A DNA stretch of 64,000 nucleotides from Cordia subcordata (lineage: Eukaryota > Streptophyta > Magnoliopsida > Boraginales > Cordiaceae). The notes under the pieces were generated by a model. It worked only from the letters and a program-made list of their open reading frames with translations. It was not told the origin of the DNA and did no database searches. This document shows positions 1 through 12,017 of the stretch, one piece after another; position 1 is the first letter of the stretch, and every line of letters begins with the position of its first letter. The translations under genes and the position numbers were made by a program. The stretch covers positions 14,985,001-15,049,000 of the forward strand of contig JAPTOF010000008.1 in NCBI GenBank assembly GCA_028554755.1. Direction: 5' to 3'.

Positions 1-3000
1 CTTGATAATGCCACAATATAACCACTCTTAATTGAATAGAAACCATCAAAAAGAGAAGGCCAATAAGGCATGCCCTTATCTAGGTATGAGGGGATAAAGA
101 TAGAGAGAATCTCCTTTTGAATAGCTAATAGGAATAGATTTTTGAGTTTATCAAGATCCCATAAGTGAGAAGAAAGTGAGATGGGGTCACTAATTAAAAG
201 ATTAAGAGCATCCGCTAGTTCTGGTCCTATATCAGAAAGAGGAAGCCATTTATGTGACCAAATCGAAGTGCTGGCACTATCCAAAATCTTCCACTTGCAG
301 TTTTCCAGGAGGAAATCTCTCCCTTTGATGATGCTAGACCGTCCCCAAGAAGGGCGTCGACCAAGATTGGCCTTCCAAAAATCAGTTTGGCAAAAGTAAA
401 TCCCCTTAAGAATTTAGTTAATTAGGGAGTTTTGATTGGATAAGATTCGCCAAGCTAATTTGCTGAAGAGTGCAAGCTTATCCGCATTAAGATCCTTAAA
501 GCCCAATCCTCCCTTTGATTTTGAGAGTGTAAGCATATTCCAATCCATCCAATAGCATTTGTGATTCCACCAATAATTAGTAATAATCAAGACAATTTAT
601 TTACAGATGCAAGAGGCAAACACAAGATAGTCATTACATAAGAGAGGATGGCTTGTAAGATCGCTTTGATGAGAATTTCCCTCCTATCTTCAGAAAGATA
701 GCTGGTTTTCCAATTTTGTAGTTTTGCTTGGACTTTGTCGATGAGCCACTTAAGAGAGCTAGTCTTGGCAAGGGTAAACCAAGGTATTTACCAATAGGCA
801 CAAAAGGATTAACCCACAAGATATCTCTAATTTTGCTCATGAGAGCTCCTTGTGCATTTTTATTATAAGAAATTCCACATTTATTAAAATTTATGCTTTG
901 CCCCGATGCTTGGTAGTATTGATGTAGGATATCCTTAAGAGTGTGAGCAACTTGAGAATTTGCTTGAAAGAAAAATATTGTGTCATTGGCAAATAAAAGG
1001 TGAGCTAAGGAGGGACAAGAAGGTACAAGTTTGATGCCTTTTGGAAGGCCTCTTTTTTTCTTTTTCAATAATTAGAGAAGAGAGGGCTTACGTGAGAAAC
1101 CAAAAAATGAGGGGTGATAGGGGATCGGCTTGTCAGATTCCCCTATAAGAAGAGTTAGGCGATAAAGGTTCTCCATTAAAGAGCAGTTGGTAAGTCACGG
1201 TAGTGAGACAAGTCATGATCCATTTAATCCAAAGAGAATGGAAACCTATTTTAACCATGAGGGCTTCAAGAAAATCCCTTTCGATTTGATCGAATGCCTT
1301 TTGCATATCAACATTGTATGCAACATAAGCTTTTGTCGATTTTCTATTTTTATTTAGAAAGTGCATGACTTCGTGAACAAGCAAGATGTTATCTTGTATA
1401 AGTCGACGAGGTACAAAAGCATTTTGAGTTTGGGAAATTAACATATTCATGTATGACTTTAGCCTATTGATGAGAAGCTTTGCAATGATTTTGTAAGCAA
1501 AGTTGGAACAACTAATAGGACGATAGTCATTGACATTAATAGGATTATTATTCTTAGGAATCAAAGTAATGAAGGTCAGATTGATAGAAACATTAAGAGT
1601 ACCTCCATTCAAAAAGTTCAAAATAGCCAAATACATATCATTCTCCACAAGAGACCAAAATTTTTGAAAGAAAAGGCCCCCAAAACCATTGGGCCAGGAA
1701 CACTAGAAGAACTAAGGCTAAATGCTACTTCTCTTACCTCTTCTCTGGTAATAGTCTTTATTAGAGAATCCTTCTTGTCAGCTGTGACGTAGAAAGGAAT
1801 TTGATCCAAGACTGGATGAAAATTTCTTTGACCAACCGTTTGATATAATGAGAAAAAGTGACAAAAGCTTCTTTAATTTCTTCCAAGTATTTAGTTCATT
1901 CCCCCAAAGGGGCTTGAATTCGCAGCGTGCAATTATACGCTCGTCTCTGAGTAGTGATGGCATAGAAATAAGCACTACTTTGGTCACCTTTTTGCAACTA
2001 GTGAATACAAGAGCGAAAGGCCCAATACGGCTCTTCTGTAGTCCAAAGCTTCTCGATTTCATTAGAAAGACTTTTAACTGCAAGAGAATCAAAATGATCA
2101 GCTTCCAAAAGAGAACTAAGCTGGGCTTGGAGTTTATTAATTTCAATGTTATTATTTTTGAATCGTCTCCTACTCTAGCTAAGGAGAGCTTTTCTACAAA
2201 CAGTGAGCTTAAGATGAAGGAGTTTAAGAGTTGAACAAAATGTCCTATAAGACCCAAATGAAGTGACTGTTTCATCACAAGAAGGGTCTTCAAGCCAATA
2301 ATTTTCAAATAAAAATGTTTTTTATTTGATTGAATGTTGCAGTGCGTAGACAAAGGAAGGGAGGTAATGATCAGAGCCTAAAGGGAGTAACATACTCACC
2401 CAAGCATCAGGAAAAAGATATCTCCAGGAGGAGTTATGCACACCCCTATCAAGAACTTCTTTAATGTTATGTTCATCTTCTCAACGGTTAGTCCAACTAA
2501 AATTCAATCCTTCAAAGTCCAAGTCACAGAGAGAGTTTGATTCCAGAAAGCATCGAAAGTCTCAAATCTCAGAAAGAGTTACTTGGGTCACCTACCAGTC
2601 TTTTCTGATTGGTCCAAAACACATTTGAAATCACCAATAAGAAGCCAAGGGCAGCTAGGAGGAATTTTCATGCTAGTGATATATTCCAATTGCAAAAGAC
2701 GAGTATGAGCAAAGGTGGAGCAATAAACAAAAGTAAAATCTTAGAAAATTTTAATAAGAAATCCAACTTGAGTATGTATGAAGAAATTAGTAGCATTAGC
2801 AAGCTGGATTGAAATATTAGGGGGAGAGAGAAGTGCAAGTCCACCTGAAAGACTTGTAGAGTCAACTGAGCAAATAACTTGGCAGCTAATAGTTTGAGCA
2901 ATATTGTTAATAAAACTAGCATTATGTTTGGTCTCTGAAAGAGCAATGAGATTGGACTTCTTAAGAGAAACAAGGTCCTTGAGATGTTAAACTGTCAAGG

Positions 3001-3040
3001 TAGAGCCCAGACCCTAATAATTCCAAGCCAAAACATTCAT
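1..3040 (-). pseudogene. LINE ORF2: endonuclease-reverse transcriptase (broken)
   Basis: ORF2 would nick target DNA and copy the LINE RNA at the nick. The start is the ATG at 3040-3038, opening MNVLAWN, the usual start of plant L1 endonucleases. The endonuclease (about 3040-2350) shows SETKHN and WLLIGDF, with an early stop after WNY. The reverse transcriptase (about 1800-634) shows FITLIPK, DYRPIS, QNAFVP and DMQKAFD; the catalytic box reads FANDTIFF, so the second Asp of the usual F/YADD is now Asn. The C-terminal region near 490-525 keeps GLGFKDLN. Several frameshifts and stops (for example near 1648, 1809 and 2353) divide it. It is truncated by the window edge at position 1. Confidence 0.9.
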
Positions 3041-3068
3041 TGTACTAGCCAGGGCTGTTCAACGATAG

Positions 3069-4791
3069 TGTTAGGATTGAGATTGCTACACCATAGTCTA
3101 TAGATCATCATGCTCTTAAAAAGTATTAAAGAACATATCTAATATGGTGGTGGAACAAATAATAAAAAGCTATTTGCACATATAAGTACAACATGATTAA
3201 ACATATAAACAGGAAGATGAAGTGATATACCTTCAAGAAGTTGAAGATCCAAGTGGGTGGTCTCTTTGCTTTATAAAAACTCCACCAAAATAGCCTCTTA
3301 ATTAGTCTTATTCACTATAATCACCTTTCCAAAGCTAGGATTTGTGATGCTATGCAATGGGCAAACACCTAGGAAAGCTATAATTAAAGATCTATGGAGT
3401 AGCGTATGTTCTTGGTGTACTAGATGAAAATTCCCGTACACCTTTATGAAAAAAGGGAAAAAGACTCAAGAGTGTATTGTTGTTAGCTTACTATTTATAG
3501 TGCACAATAACTTTAATTGGGTAAGTTCGTAGAAACAATTAATTTTCCAATTATACACTTTCTAGAAATGGAATATGCCTTATGGATAAGACATTCAAGA
3601 TATTCCTTTCTCTCTCTTACTTCATAATATCTAATTCCATGGGACCCGCTTATCCGATTGAGATGCCTATAAATTTAATAAGGAAAAACTTGGATAAAGT
3701 CCTTTTTCCTTCTTTATTAAATTTATATCTCAATAAAGCATCTATATAATTAGATTATCTCAATTAATTACATCTATTGGAAATAGGAACAGTAAAGGGA
3801 CCAAAAGCCATAAGTACCCTTGGCTCCCAAATGCCCTTGCCACCACTTTGGCAACATGAAGGCCATTTTCTACCTCAGTCTATTTCCACCAGAAGGCCAA
3901 AGCCACACTCTAAGGATAATCACCGGCTAGGCAGAAATAAGCCATAACAAGTAACCATTGTCTTTAACCAACCAAGCGAAATGACCAAAATACCTCTTTA
4001 TGTCCACCCATAGTCAAGGCCGATCAAAAGGCACCATCACCTCTAAGACTACATCTAGAACCTTGAAATCTCTAGTCCAAAGAGTGATTACCACCTGGTC
4101 ATGGACCTCTTGATCTAGGAAACGACTCACAAGCCAAATGACTGATATACCCTCTAAAGGGTAATATCATTAGATTTAGATTTATGATAACTAATAAGAC
4201 AAATCCAAAGGGGCACATAGACTCAGCTGTTGCACATACATGTCCTAATTGATTAGAACACAACACCTAACATACGAGGTAAACAATCTATCACTCAAGA
4301 CCTCTCTGTATGGCACATGAAAGTGTTGCACCATAACTTTATCAGTTCATCCATATATGCTCAAGATTAAGAGCATAGGTCACTCGAAAGCATTGAATAT
4401 CTTGTCCTCTATATACGATGACACAGTTTCAGAAGATATACTCATAGTGGTCCTGTCCAATGCATGACACACGCACTAGAAGCGAAGTCCAGGTAGATCA
4501 CCTCTACTGGGAGACTCGGCCACTATAGGCTTATCCTGGTAGAGTGCCCAACACTATCATCTGGTTATAAACATCTTTATGATATATCCGAAAATTAGGC
4601 TTAGACCTATTGCGCATCCAGCCTCACCATGAATCCAAGTCATTGGACTATGTCATTAGACCTTTATATAATGTATCACACATATATACCAGAGATAATA
4701 TATGTAAAAAGTGCTCATAAATATAAAAAATGATCAAATGTCTATTTCAATATTCGTGTACTAGTGGTCTTGAGGGTAAACAATCCCAACA
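3069..4791 (-). repeat. CopA 3' LTR
   Basis: The LTR (1723 bp) runs on the plus strand from TGTTAGGATTG to AATCCCAACA, an imperfect TG/CA-type pair. It aligns with 10436-14009 once the solo LTR there is removed (about 1755 bp left), including the shared stretch TCTATAGATCATCATG. A minus-strand TATA box is at 3491-3500. Confidence 0.92.
3491..3500 (-). promoter_or_regulatory. TATA box, CopA 3' LTR
   Basis: On the minus strand the sequence reads CTATAAATAG; the matching site in the other LTR is at 10860-10869. This is the likely U3 core promoter of CopA. Confidence 0.6.
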
Positions 4792-4805
4792 ATCTCCCAC
4801 TTACA
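4792..4805 (-). other. CopA polypurine tract
   Basis: On the minus strand, AAGTGGGAGAT directly precedes the 3' LTR. It is the expected primer for plus-strand DNA synthesis and matches the tract of CopD at 47400-47410. Confidence 0.8.
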
Positions 4806-7800
4806 CTAAAGATCACTTCCTATGAACCTAACGCCCATATACTCTACATGTATGGCAAACACTCTCTCTGGAAGAGTCTTTCTAAATGGGTCTGCTAAGT
4901 TCTCAGCTGAAGCGACATTCTCCACCACTATGTCACTTCTCTGGATGAACTTTTTGATCGAGTAGTACTTTCTCTAAAGATGCTTGCCTCTGTTGTGATT
5001 CTTAGGCTCTTTGTACTGTGCAATAGCCACGGTATTGTCACAGTAAAAGACAGTGGATGTCTATATAGGTGGGACAATCCTTAGGTCACTGAGGAACTTC
5101 TTCATCCATACAGCCTCCTTTGTAGCCTCAGATGCTGCTATGTACTCTGTTTCCATGGTTGAGTCTAGGATGCATTTCTATTTCACACTTTTCCATGAAA
5201 ATTCACCTTCTAACAAAGTAAGAACAAAGCCAGAAGTAGACCTTCTGGAATCTCTGTCTGACTGGAAGTTTGAGTCCATATAGGCCAGTGGTACTAGATC
5301 ATCTATGTAGTATTCTAGCACATATTCCTTAGTTCTTCGCAAGAACTTGAATATTTGCTTTACCATAATCCAGTGATTTGGTCTAGGGTTTGACTGATAT
5401 CTGCTAACCATGCCAACTATACAAGGCTTTATACTGTTGAAGCAAATGGGACCCTCTTCATTTTCTCTATCTCATCTCTATCTCCTCAAGTGTCTGAGGA
5501 CATTAGTCCTGAGATAGAGTAACTCTATGTCTAGAAGGCAAAAGACCTTTCTTAGAGTTTGCCATATTGTACCTCACCAATATCTTCTCTATGTAAGAAG
5601 CTTAGGGTAATGCAAGCCTCCTATTCTTTCAATCTCGTATGATCTTGATACCAAGAATATAGCTTGCTTCTTTCTTATCCTTCATGTAAGCTGAGAAGAT
5701 AACTAAACCTTTATAGATGAAAGAATCTCCACATCATTCCCAATCAACAAGATGTCATCTATATATAGAACTAGGAAAGTAACAACATTTTCGTTGTGCC
5801 TCTTGTATAAACATGGTTCATCAATATTTTGCTCAAACACAAAGGACATGATTGCGTGATCAAACTTGATGTTCCATGCCCTAGATGCTTGCTTAAGGCC
5901 ATAAATGGACTTCATAAGCTTGTACACCATATGTTCCTGGCCTGCTGCAATATGTGCTTTTGGTTGGGTCATATAAATGGTCTTGTCAAGTTTATTAAGA
6001 AAAGTTGTCTCAACGTCCATTTAACATATCTCGTAGTTATAGTGACAAGTGATGGTAAGGAGTATCCTAATAGACATAAGCATGGCTATCGATGAGAAGG
6101 TTTTCTTGTAATCAATACCTTCTTTCTGGGTATAACCCTTGGCTACCAATCTAGCTTTGAAGGTTTCAACCTTACCATCAGCTCCTCTCTTCCTCTTGTA
6201 GCCCTACTTGCACCCTATGAGTTTTACCCTTTTAGGTGCTTGTACAAGCTCCCAGACACCGTTAAAGTACATAGACTCTAACTCAGAATCCATTGCCTTG
6301 CACCATTGGTTAGCATCTATATCGAAAACTACTTTATCGTAACTAGTGGGATCCTCAACCTGATCCTCTTTGAACGTTTCAAAGTACTCCCTATAGTATC
6401 TATCTAGCTATCTTGGAATCTTTCCACTATAATGAGGCTCCGGTGTACCAGTAGCAATTGGCCGTGGTTCCTTTTCCATATTAACAAGTGTTTCTGGAGA
6501 TTTATCGGAAATCTTCTCAAGAGTAACTCAAAATTCTGGTATTTTCTAGATCAAAACATCATCTGATGTCCTCCAAGTATCTAGCATATGTTCTTATAAA
6601 ACTTTCTACTTTTGGGACTATAGAAGATCCAATCTCTAGTTCCATTAGGATACTCAATAAAATAGCATAGTTCCGACCTAGGTTCTAACTTTATAGTAGA
6701 GCTACTCAGCACATAAGCTGGACATCCCTAAATGTGTAAATGACTCAAGGTACGCTTGTATCTCATCCACATTTCATAGGGTGTCCTCGGCATAGACTTA
6801 GATAGCACTAGATTCAGAATATAAACCATTGTATCAAGGGCATATCTCCAAAAGGATAAAGGCAATGATGCATGAGACATCATTGACCTTACTATGTCTA
6901 AGAGGATACGGTTATTCCTTTCTACCACACCATTCTACTGCAGAGTACCTGGTGTAGTCAACTACACGACAATCCCTAATTGTGTGAGATAATCCCTAAA
7001 TTCACCCAAGAGGTATTTACTACCATAATTGGACTGAATGGCTTTGATCTGGTAAGCTAATTTTTGCTTCAGCTCAACCTTAAATTCCTTGAATTTCTCA
7101 AGGATACAGACTTGTGTCACATCAGATAAACATAACCATATCTAGAGTAATCATCCGTAAATGTAATGAAATACTCATAACCTCCATGAGCTAGTGTATT
7201 TATAGAATCGTATACATTAGTATGCACCAACTCCAATACCTCTTCAGCCTTTTGCCCACTAGAAGAGAACGACCTTTTGGTCATCTTTCCCTTAAGACAG
7301 GAAACACACTTAGGTAGATCCTCACGAACCAATAAGCAAAAACGCCCATTATCGACTAACTTCTAGATGCGTTTTTTACTGATATGTCTAAAATGCAAAT
7401 GCTAAAGATAAGTATCATTAGTTTGAGGAATCTTCCTTTTAAGGGATTTTTCTCTTTCAGTGTTATGTGTTGCAGCACAAGTAGGGTATAAATAGAACAA
7501 ACCATTGTATAATCTACCAGAACATATAAGATACTTATCTCTATTGATATCAACATCAAAATGGAAACATATTGAAAAACCATCCATCAATAATTATGAA
7601 ACAGAAACTTGGTTTTTGTGAATGTTTGGAAAATAATAAACATTATTCAAAACTAAAACCCTACTACAAGAGAATGACAAATGAACTTGGCCAACTGCAA
7701 TAGTCCAAACTTTCGCTCTAGTGCTGACTCTAAGAGTGAACTCCCCTCTACTCAGTTCCTTCATGACCTAAAACCCATGCAAAGAATTGCAAATATGATT

Positions 7801-7930
7801 AATGGCTTCTGAATCTATAATCCAAGAATCTGTATAATCCACCACTAAATTGCTTTCAGTGTAAAGTATGAGAAATATACCTTCTTGCCTAAAGGCTTGG
7901 TACTTGGGACAGTTCTTCTTCTAGTGGCGC
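4806..7930 (-). pseudogene. CopA pol: protease, integrase, RT, RNase H (broken)
   Basis: Read on the minus strand. The protease motif near 7800 is WIIDSEAINHI, with Glu where the catalytic DSG has Gly. The GAG-pre-integrase and zinc region (7590-7270) has CVSCLKGKMTK. The integrase core (7270-6730) has FITFTDDYSRYG and later MVERNNR. The reverse transcriptase (about 6300-5640) has SIYGLKQASRAWN and FLVLYIDDILLIGND at 5840-5740, so the YIDD box is intact. RNase H (5411-4950) has MVSRYQSNPRPNHW and STSGFVLTL. The frame ends SDL-stop at 4806-4808, next to the polypurine tract. Many stops and shifts make it non-functional. The domain order IN-RT identifies copia. Confidence 0.9.
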
Positions 7931-8706
7931 TTCTCATCATACATGAAGCACTCTCCATTGGGCTTGCTAAAACCTACTCCCTGCTTTTGCCCAAAGGTGC
8001 TCTTCTTCTTCTTCTGGTCACATTGTTGCTTCCCCTTTATCTTGGGCTTCTTTTTCCCTTTTGGATGATACCCCGAAGTGGAAGCCTGAGAGACATTTGC
8101 ATGACCTGAAGGCTTTATGATAGCTTTTGCTTCCTGGAGCTTTTTCATCGACTCTGTTAGATTTGTGTTCAACTTGCCCGTGTTATAGTTGAGCTCGAAC
8201 TAATTGAGGGAAGGTGGAAGGGTCTCTAAGATCATGTCCACTTACGACTACTAATCAATGTTTGCACCTTGGATCTCAGCAGTACTAAGGCACTCCATCA
8301 TCTTAAGCATATGCTCTCTAACAGGTGGACCCTCTGCCATGCTCGTTGTCATAAGCTCTCTCATAATAGCTTGCCTAGTAGGCCTGCTCTAGTCAGCAAA
8401 AATAAGAGACAGTGAAGTCATGATCTCTCTAGCAGTTGTCGTGTTTTGATGCTTGTTCTTCAAACCATTTGACAAAGAGGCCAACATATAGCACTTGGCC
8501 ATACTATTGGCCTTCTGCCATATCTTCTCAGCATCACATACAGTATCAGAAGAGTTTGCTCTAACAACAAGACAAGGAGTAGTCAAGACATACTTATACT
8601 CCTTGGCGGTGAGTACTATGTCCAAATTCCTTTTCCAATCCATAAAATTCAGACCGATGAGGTTATGCACCCTTAGAATTGTGGCTAGTGGACTGAAGAA
8701 AGTCAT
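7930..8706 (-). pseudogene. CopA gag (broken)
   Basis: The capsid-like gag protein begins at the ATG at 8706-8704, opening MTFFSPLATILRVHNLIGLN. This start is preferred over the longer open frame beginning at 8901 because the homologous CopD frame is alignable only from here. The usual copia gag blocks follow: NLDIVLTAKEYKYVL, WQKANSMAKCYM and, after a stop near 8389, a basic stretch and the zinc knuckle CFMYDEKRH near 7930. Several stops interrupt it. Confidence 0.85.
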
Positions 8707-10422
8707 ACTGTATATTGAACAACATATCACAATCAATATCAAGCAACATAAAATGGATACATGTGTAATATGTATGTAACAGCAGAAAAAACATATATCG
8801 CACTTTTTACATTGTTTGTCATTTTGTAGTTTAACCCTCAAATTACAATGATGTAATAGTGTCTCAACCCAATCATCAAACTCCATTGACGGGATGGCCA
8901 AACTAGCAAATAGTCAAGTTAGGTTTAACCCTATTGGACATCGTTTATCTAGATAGACACTATCTAACGGTGTCCAATCACTATTGGTTTGGCCGCTTGA
9001 ATCGCCTAGGTGCCTCTACCAACGGGGTGGCCGAACCCATGATTTAAGTTGAGTGTGAACAACCATTCCTTGATGTTCATTCCCCGTTATGTCCATATTT
9101 GAGCCCTCTGATAAAGTAGTGGCTCTCATCCGTATATTGTGAGAGGATCTATGATGATGAACTCTACCGACGAGGTGGCTGAACCTTACCAACGCCTTTA
9201 TCAACGAACACATTAAGTTCACCTTGCTAACTCTGAGCTAAGTGACACCCTCTAACATAGAGGTAAATACCACTCTCTCTTAGCGTGAACTGGATATGGA
9301 AGGCCGTGGGGTTTTCCATTCCTCTCTCCCACTCAGTTTTTTAATTTTGAGGGTTTTTCTTATCCTCTATTTATCTTGGTATTCCTTTTTAGATCTTAAC
9401 AACCTTAGGAATCGCCACATTCCACCTTGTCTTACTAAAACACGTTCGATACCATAAATGGATTTGACCTATTTTCTAGATTAGAATCCATAAGTAAGCG
9501 TGCTTTGAGTTATCTTGATAAGTCTTTAATTAATTAGAGCGGGAAAAATGAGTAAATTGCCAATTACATGCATTGCTTCTTTAGGATTTCTAATTATTAA
9601 AATAATTAGCCTAAGTAACCTCAAGTAACTTATCAAACTCAAGCCAAAACAAGATCTAAGGGTTAGCCAATTTTAAACCTTACTTAGGTGGACATATTGT
9701 TATGTGATAGATCGCAATGACCATATATACAATCAAACATGCCTATAAATATTGCAAAATAATCACCCATAGAAAAAATTAAATGATCCCTAATCAATGG
9801 CTCCTTGTAAATAAGCTTTAGACTCAAAGCCCAAAGCAATCGAAATGCCCAAATTGTCATAAAGATGCAAAATTGCCAGGCTGTCCCTGGTCAGCCTGTT
9901 GGTCGACCGGCCTATCGAGTGAACCAACATCACAGCCGGTCGAGTTAAAGCTTCCTATCGGTTAACTACCTAAGTCCACCGGCCTTTCCAGAAAGCTCCA
10001 GTTCTTTATTCGGTCGATCCTTGGGCGCCGGTCGATCGTCTCCTCCAAAAAACCTCCAACGACGTGCTCAAGAACTTTTCCGGCTCCAAATCTTACATTA
10101 CAAGGGATTCCGCAAAAAAATAATTTATACAAGCTTTATTTATGACAAGAAACATAAATGTTGGCCACAAAATACAAGTCATTTTCCCATTCCTATTCTT
10201 CTCTCAATTTGAAGCTACAGTAGCTTTCTATGTAAGAAAATAAATCCATATATTTGAACTATCGATTAGGACCAATATAACACACAAGCTGCAACAACAA
10301 AGGTTAGCCCATAACAAATCCAACATGGAATCACATAAGTCTTGACCACCCATAAGAATATTTCACTTTAGTCTGCACATTATCATGTTCTTGGCTTAAA
10401 ATATGTGCAAATAGAGCCTAAG
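8707..10422 (-). other. CopA untranslated leader with ~140-nt repeats
   Basis: About 1.7 kb separate the primer-binding site from gag. A 26-nt core (minus strand GTTCGGCCACCCCGTTGGTA and variants) occurs at 9159-9184, 9012-9036 and 8878-8903, spaced 147 and 134 nt. CopD has the same core twice (43146-43171 and 43282-43307). A cluster of GGTCGACCGG-like motifs lies at 9893-10040. No convincing coding frame is present. Confidence 0.65.
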
Positions 10423-10435
10423 CTCTGATACCAAC
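10423..10435 (-). other. CopA primer-binding site
   Basis: The minus strand reads GTTGGTATCAGAGC immediately after the 5' LTR. It is complementary to the 3' end of initiator tRNA-Met, as in most plant copia elements. Confidence 0.88.
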
Positions 10436-12017
10436 TACTAGGATCGAGATTACTGCAACAAAGTCTATAGATCATCATGTTCTTAAAAAAATATTAAAGA
10501 ACATATCCAATACAGTGGCGTAACAAGCAATAAAAAAGTTATTTGCACACATAAGTATAACATGATTAAACATATAAGCAAGAAGATGAAGTGATATGCC
10601 TTCAAAAGTTAAAGATCCAAGTGGGTGGTCTCTTTGCTTTGTAAAAACTCCACTAAAATAGCCTCCTAATTAGCCTTCTTCACTATAATCGCCTTTCCAA
10701 AGCTAGGATGTGTGATGTTATGTGGTAGGCAAATACCTAGGAGAGTTATAATTGAAGATCTATGGAGTAGTATGTAATCTTGGTGTACTAGGTCAAAATT
10801 CCTACACACCTTTATGAAAAAAAGGCAAAAAGACTCAAGGGTGTATTATTATGAGCTCACTATTTATAGTACACAATAACCCTAATTGGGTAAGTTTGTA
10901 GAAACAATTAAGTTTCCAACTATACCTTTTCTAGAAATGGAATATGTCTTGTCGATAAGATATCCAAGATATTATTTTCTCTCTCCTACTCCACAATATC
11001 TAATTCCATGAGAATTGCTTGCCCTATTGAGATACCCATAAATTTAATAAGGAAAAACTTAGATAAAATTATTTTTCTTTCTCTATTAAATTTATATCTC
11101 AGTAAAGCATCCACATAATTAGATGATCTCAATTAATTACATTCATTGGAAATATAACTAGTGAAAGGACCAAAAGCCAAAATTACCCTTGACTCCCAAA
11201 ATGACCAAAATGCCCTTGCCACTACTTTGGCGACATAAAGGGCCATTTTTTAATTTGGTCTATTTTCACCAGAAGGCAAAAGCTGCACTCCAAGGATAAC
11301 CACTAGCTAAGCAGAACAGGCCACAACAAGTAACCATTGTCCTTAACCAGTTGAGCGAAAGGACCAAAATACCTCTCTATGTCCACTCGCAGTTAAGGCC
11401 TGTCAAAAGGCACCATTACCTCTAAGACTATATCTAGAACCTTGAAATCTCTAATCCAAAGTGTGATCACTACCTGTCATAGATCTCTTGATCTAGGGAG
11501 CGACCCACAATCCAAATAATTGATACACCCCTTAAAGGGTAATATCATTAGATCTAGATTTATGATGACCAATAAGACAAATCCAAAGGGGCACATAAAC
11601 TCTACTGTTGCACATGGATGTCCTTATTTATTAGCACAAAGCACCTGACGTACAAGGTAAACAATCTTATCACTCAAACCCTCTTCTTATGGTATATCAA
11701 AGTGTTGCACCTTAACTTCATCATTTCATCCACATATGCTCAAGATTAAGAGTATCAGTCACTCGAAAGTAGTGAGTATCTTGTCCTCTGTATACGATGA
11801 CACAGTTCAGAAGACATACTCACAGTGGTCCTGTCTAATACATGATACACGTACTAAAAGTGAAGTCCAAAAAGACCATCTAACGACCAAGGTAGATCAC
11901 CCCTATCGGGAGACTCACCCTCTATAGCCTTATCCCGGTAGAGTGCCCAACACTACCATCTGGCTATAGACATTTTTATGATATATCCAAAAAACTAGAC
12001 TTGGACCTAATGTGCAT

